A model generated the notes under the pieces. The model did no database searches. It was given only the letters and a program-made list of their open reading frames with translations, and was not told the DNA's origin. A stretch of 6,154 nucleotides of DNA, taken from assembly GCA_011052285.1 (NCBI GenBank), contig DRJH01000228.1, forward strand, positions 1 through 6,154, in the 5' to 3' direction. This DNA comes from Gammaproteobacteria bacterium. GTDB lineage: Bacteria > Pseudomonadota > Gammaproteobacteria > Arenicellales > DRJH01. The position numbers and the translations under genes are program-made. Below, piece after piece: positions 6,139-6,154 of the stretch (position 1 is its first letter; each line of letters begins with the position of its first letter).

Positions 6139-6154
6139 ATGAGCGATAGCTGGA
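6139..6154 (+). CDS. Start of a downstream gene, probably hsdS (specificity subunit), cut by the right edge
   Basis: Only five codons, M-S-D-S-W, are visible. The call rests on context: GGAGGT at ideal spacing, a start overlapping the end of the hsdM tail (TAT GAG CGA TAG in one frame, ATG AGC in the other), and the common opening of HsdS proteins with a short polar stretch followed by Trp. HsdS sets the DNA target of type I systems and normally follows hsdM. Whether the gene is intact cannot be seen. Confidence 0.45.

Larger units (their letters stand above)
6011..6149 (+). pseudogene. hsdM: C-terminal end of hsdM, interrupted by a palindromic repeat and frameshifted
   Basis: The ATG at 6011 overlaps the KilA-N stop as ATGA and opens a 43-codon frame (to 6142) starting MKVTKPSATLYEQLAMADQ. 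This resembles the helical segment near the HsdM C-terminus. After DQLE the frame runs through a GC-rich palindrome. The expected HsdM ending then continues in another frame as SIRKNLEVLGYER, with a TAG at 6147-6149. Ancestral HsdM proteins typically end in a similar I-R-x-N-L-x-x-LGY pattern. The simplest reading is an insertion of roughly 31-37 bases, not a multiple of three. GGGAGG (5999-6004) upstream could still drive translation of the 43-residue peptide. I infer descent from the same hsdM as the fragment at 4949-5176. The similarity is short and judged by eye. Confidence 0.62.

Noticed and set aside
1..6154. CRISPR array, tRNA, rRNA or insertion-sequence transposase
   Set aside because: No regularly spaced repeats, RNA-gene signatures or transposase-like proteins were found on either strand.

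Overview
The window is bacterial chromosomal DNA from a defence-type locus. It holds the distal part of a type III restriction-modification (R-M) operon, followed by the wreck of a type I R-M locus. Nothing here fixes the species. Most genes have moderately high GC (about 47-67% in the 60-base blocks counted by hand after base 120) and strong GGAGG-type ribosome binding sites. This suits a Gram-negative bacterium, possibly a deltaproteobacterium-like lineage, but that is only a guess.

Bases 2-1917 and 1920-4643 carry three tightly packed plus-strand genes. First is the 3' part of a type III DNA methyltransferase (mod), cut by the left edge. Next is a RhuM-family gene (886-1917), then a complete type III restriction subunit (res, 1920-4643) with all helicase motifs and a C-terminal PD-(D/E)xK nuclease site. 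Mod would mark the recognition site, and Mod plus Res would translocate on and cleave unmodified DNA. RhuM is an accessory gene between them. Both gene junctions have the same stop/start sequence, as if rhuM were a module slotted between mod and res.

Bases 4644-5195 contain no intact gene. They start with a small hairpin that may be a terminator. The second half encodes, on the plus strand, a recognisable but stop-riddled piece of HsdM, the type I methyltransferase subunit, including a mutated catalytic motif (NPQF instead of NPPF).

Bases 5196-6014 encode an intact KilA-N domain protein, a phage-type DNA-binding family. Directly after it, overlapping by ATGA, comes what looks like the extreme C-terminus of HsdM, interrupted and frameshifted by a small palindromic repeat. 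The first five codons of the next gene follow, very likely hsdS. The KilA-N gene therefore appears to sit where the middle-to-C-terminal half of hsdM used to be.

The main biological points are these: (1) two R-M systems lie side by side, one apparently live and one eroded; (2) each has a phage-regulator-like gene (RhuM, KilA-N) wedged between its methyltransferase and the partner subunit; (3) the KilA-N gene contains a 34-bp perfect palindrome inside its coding sequence.
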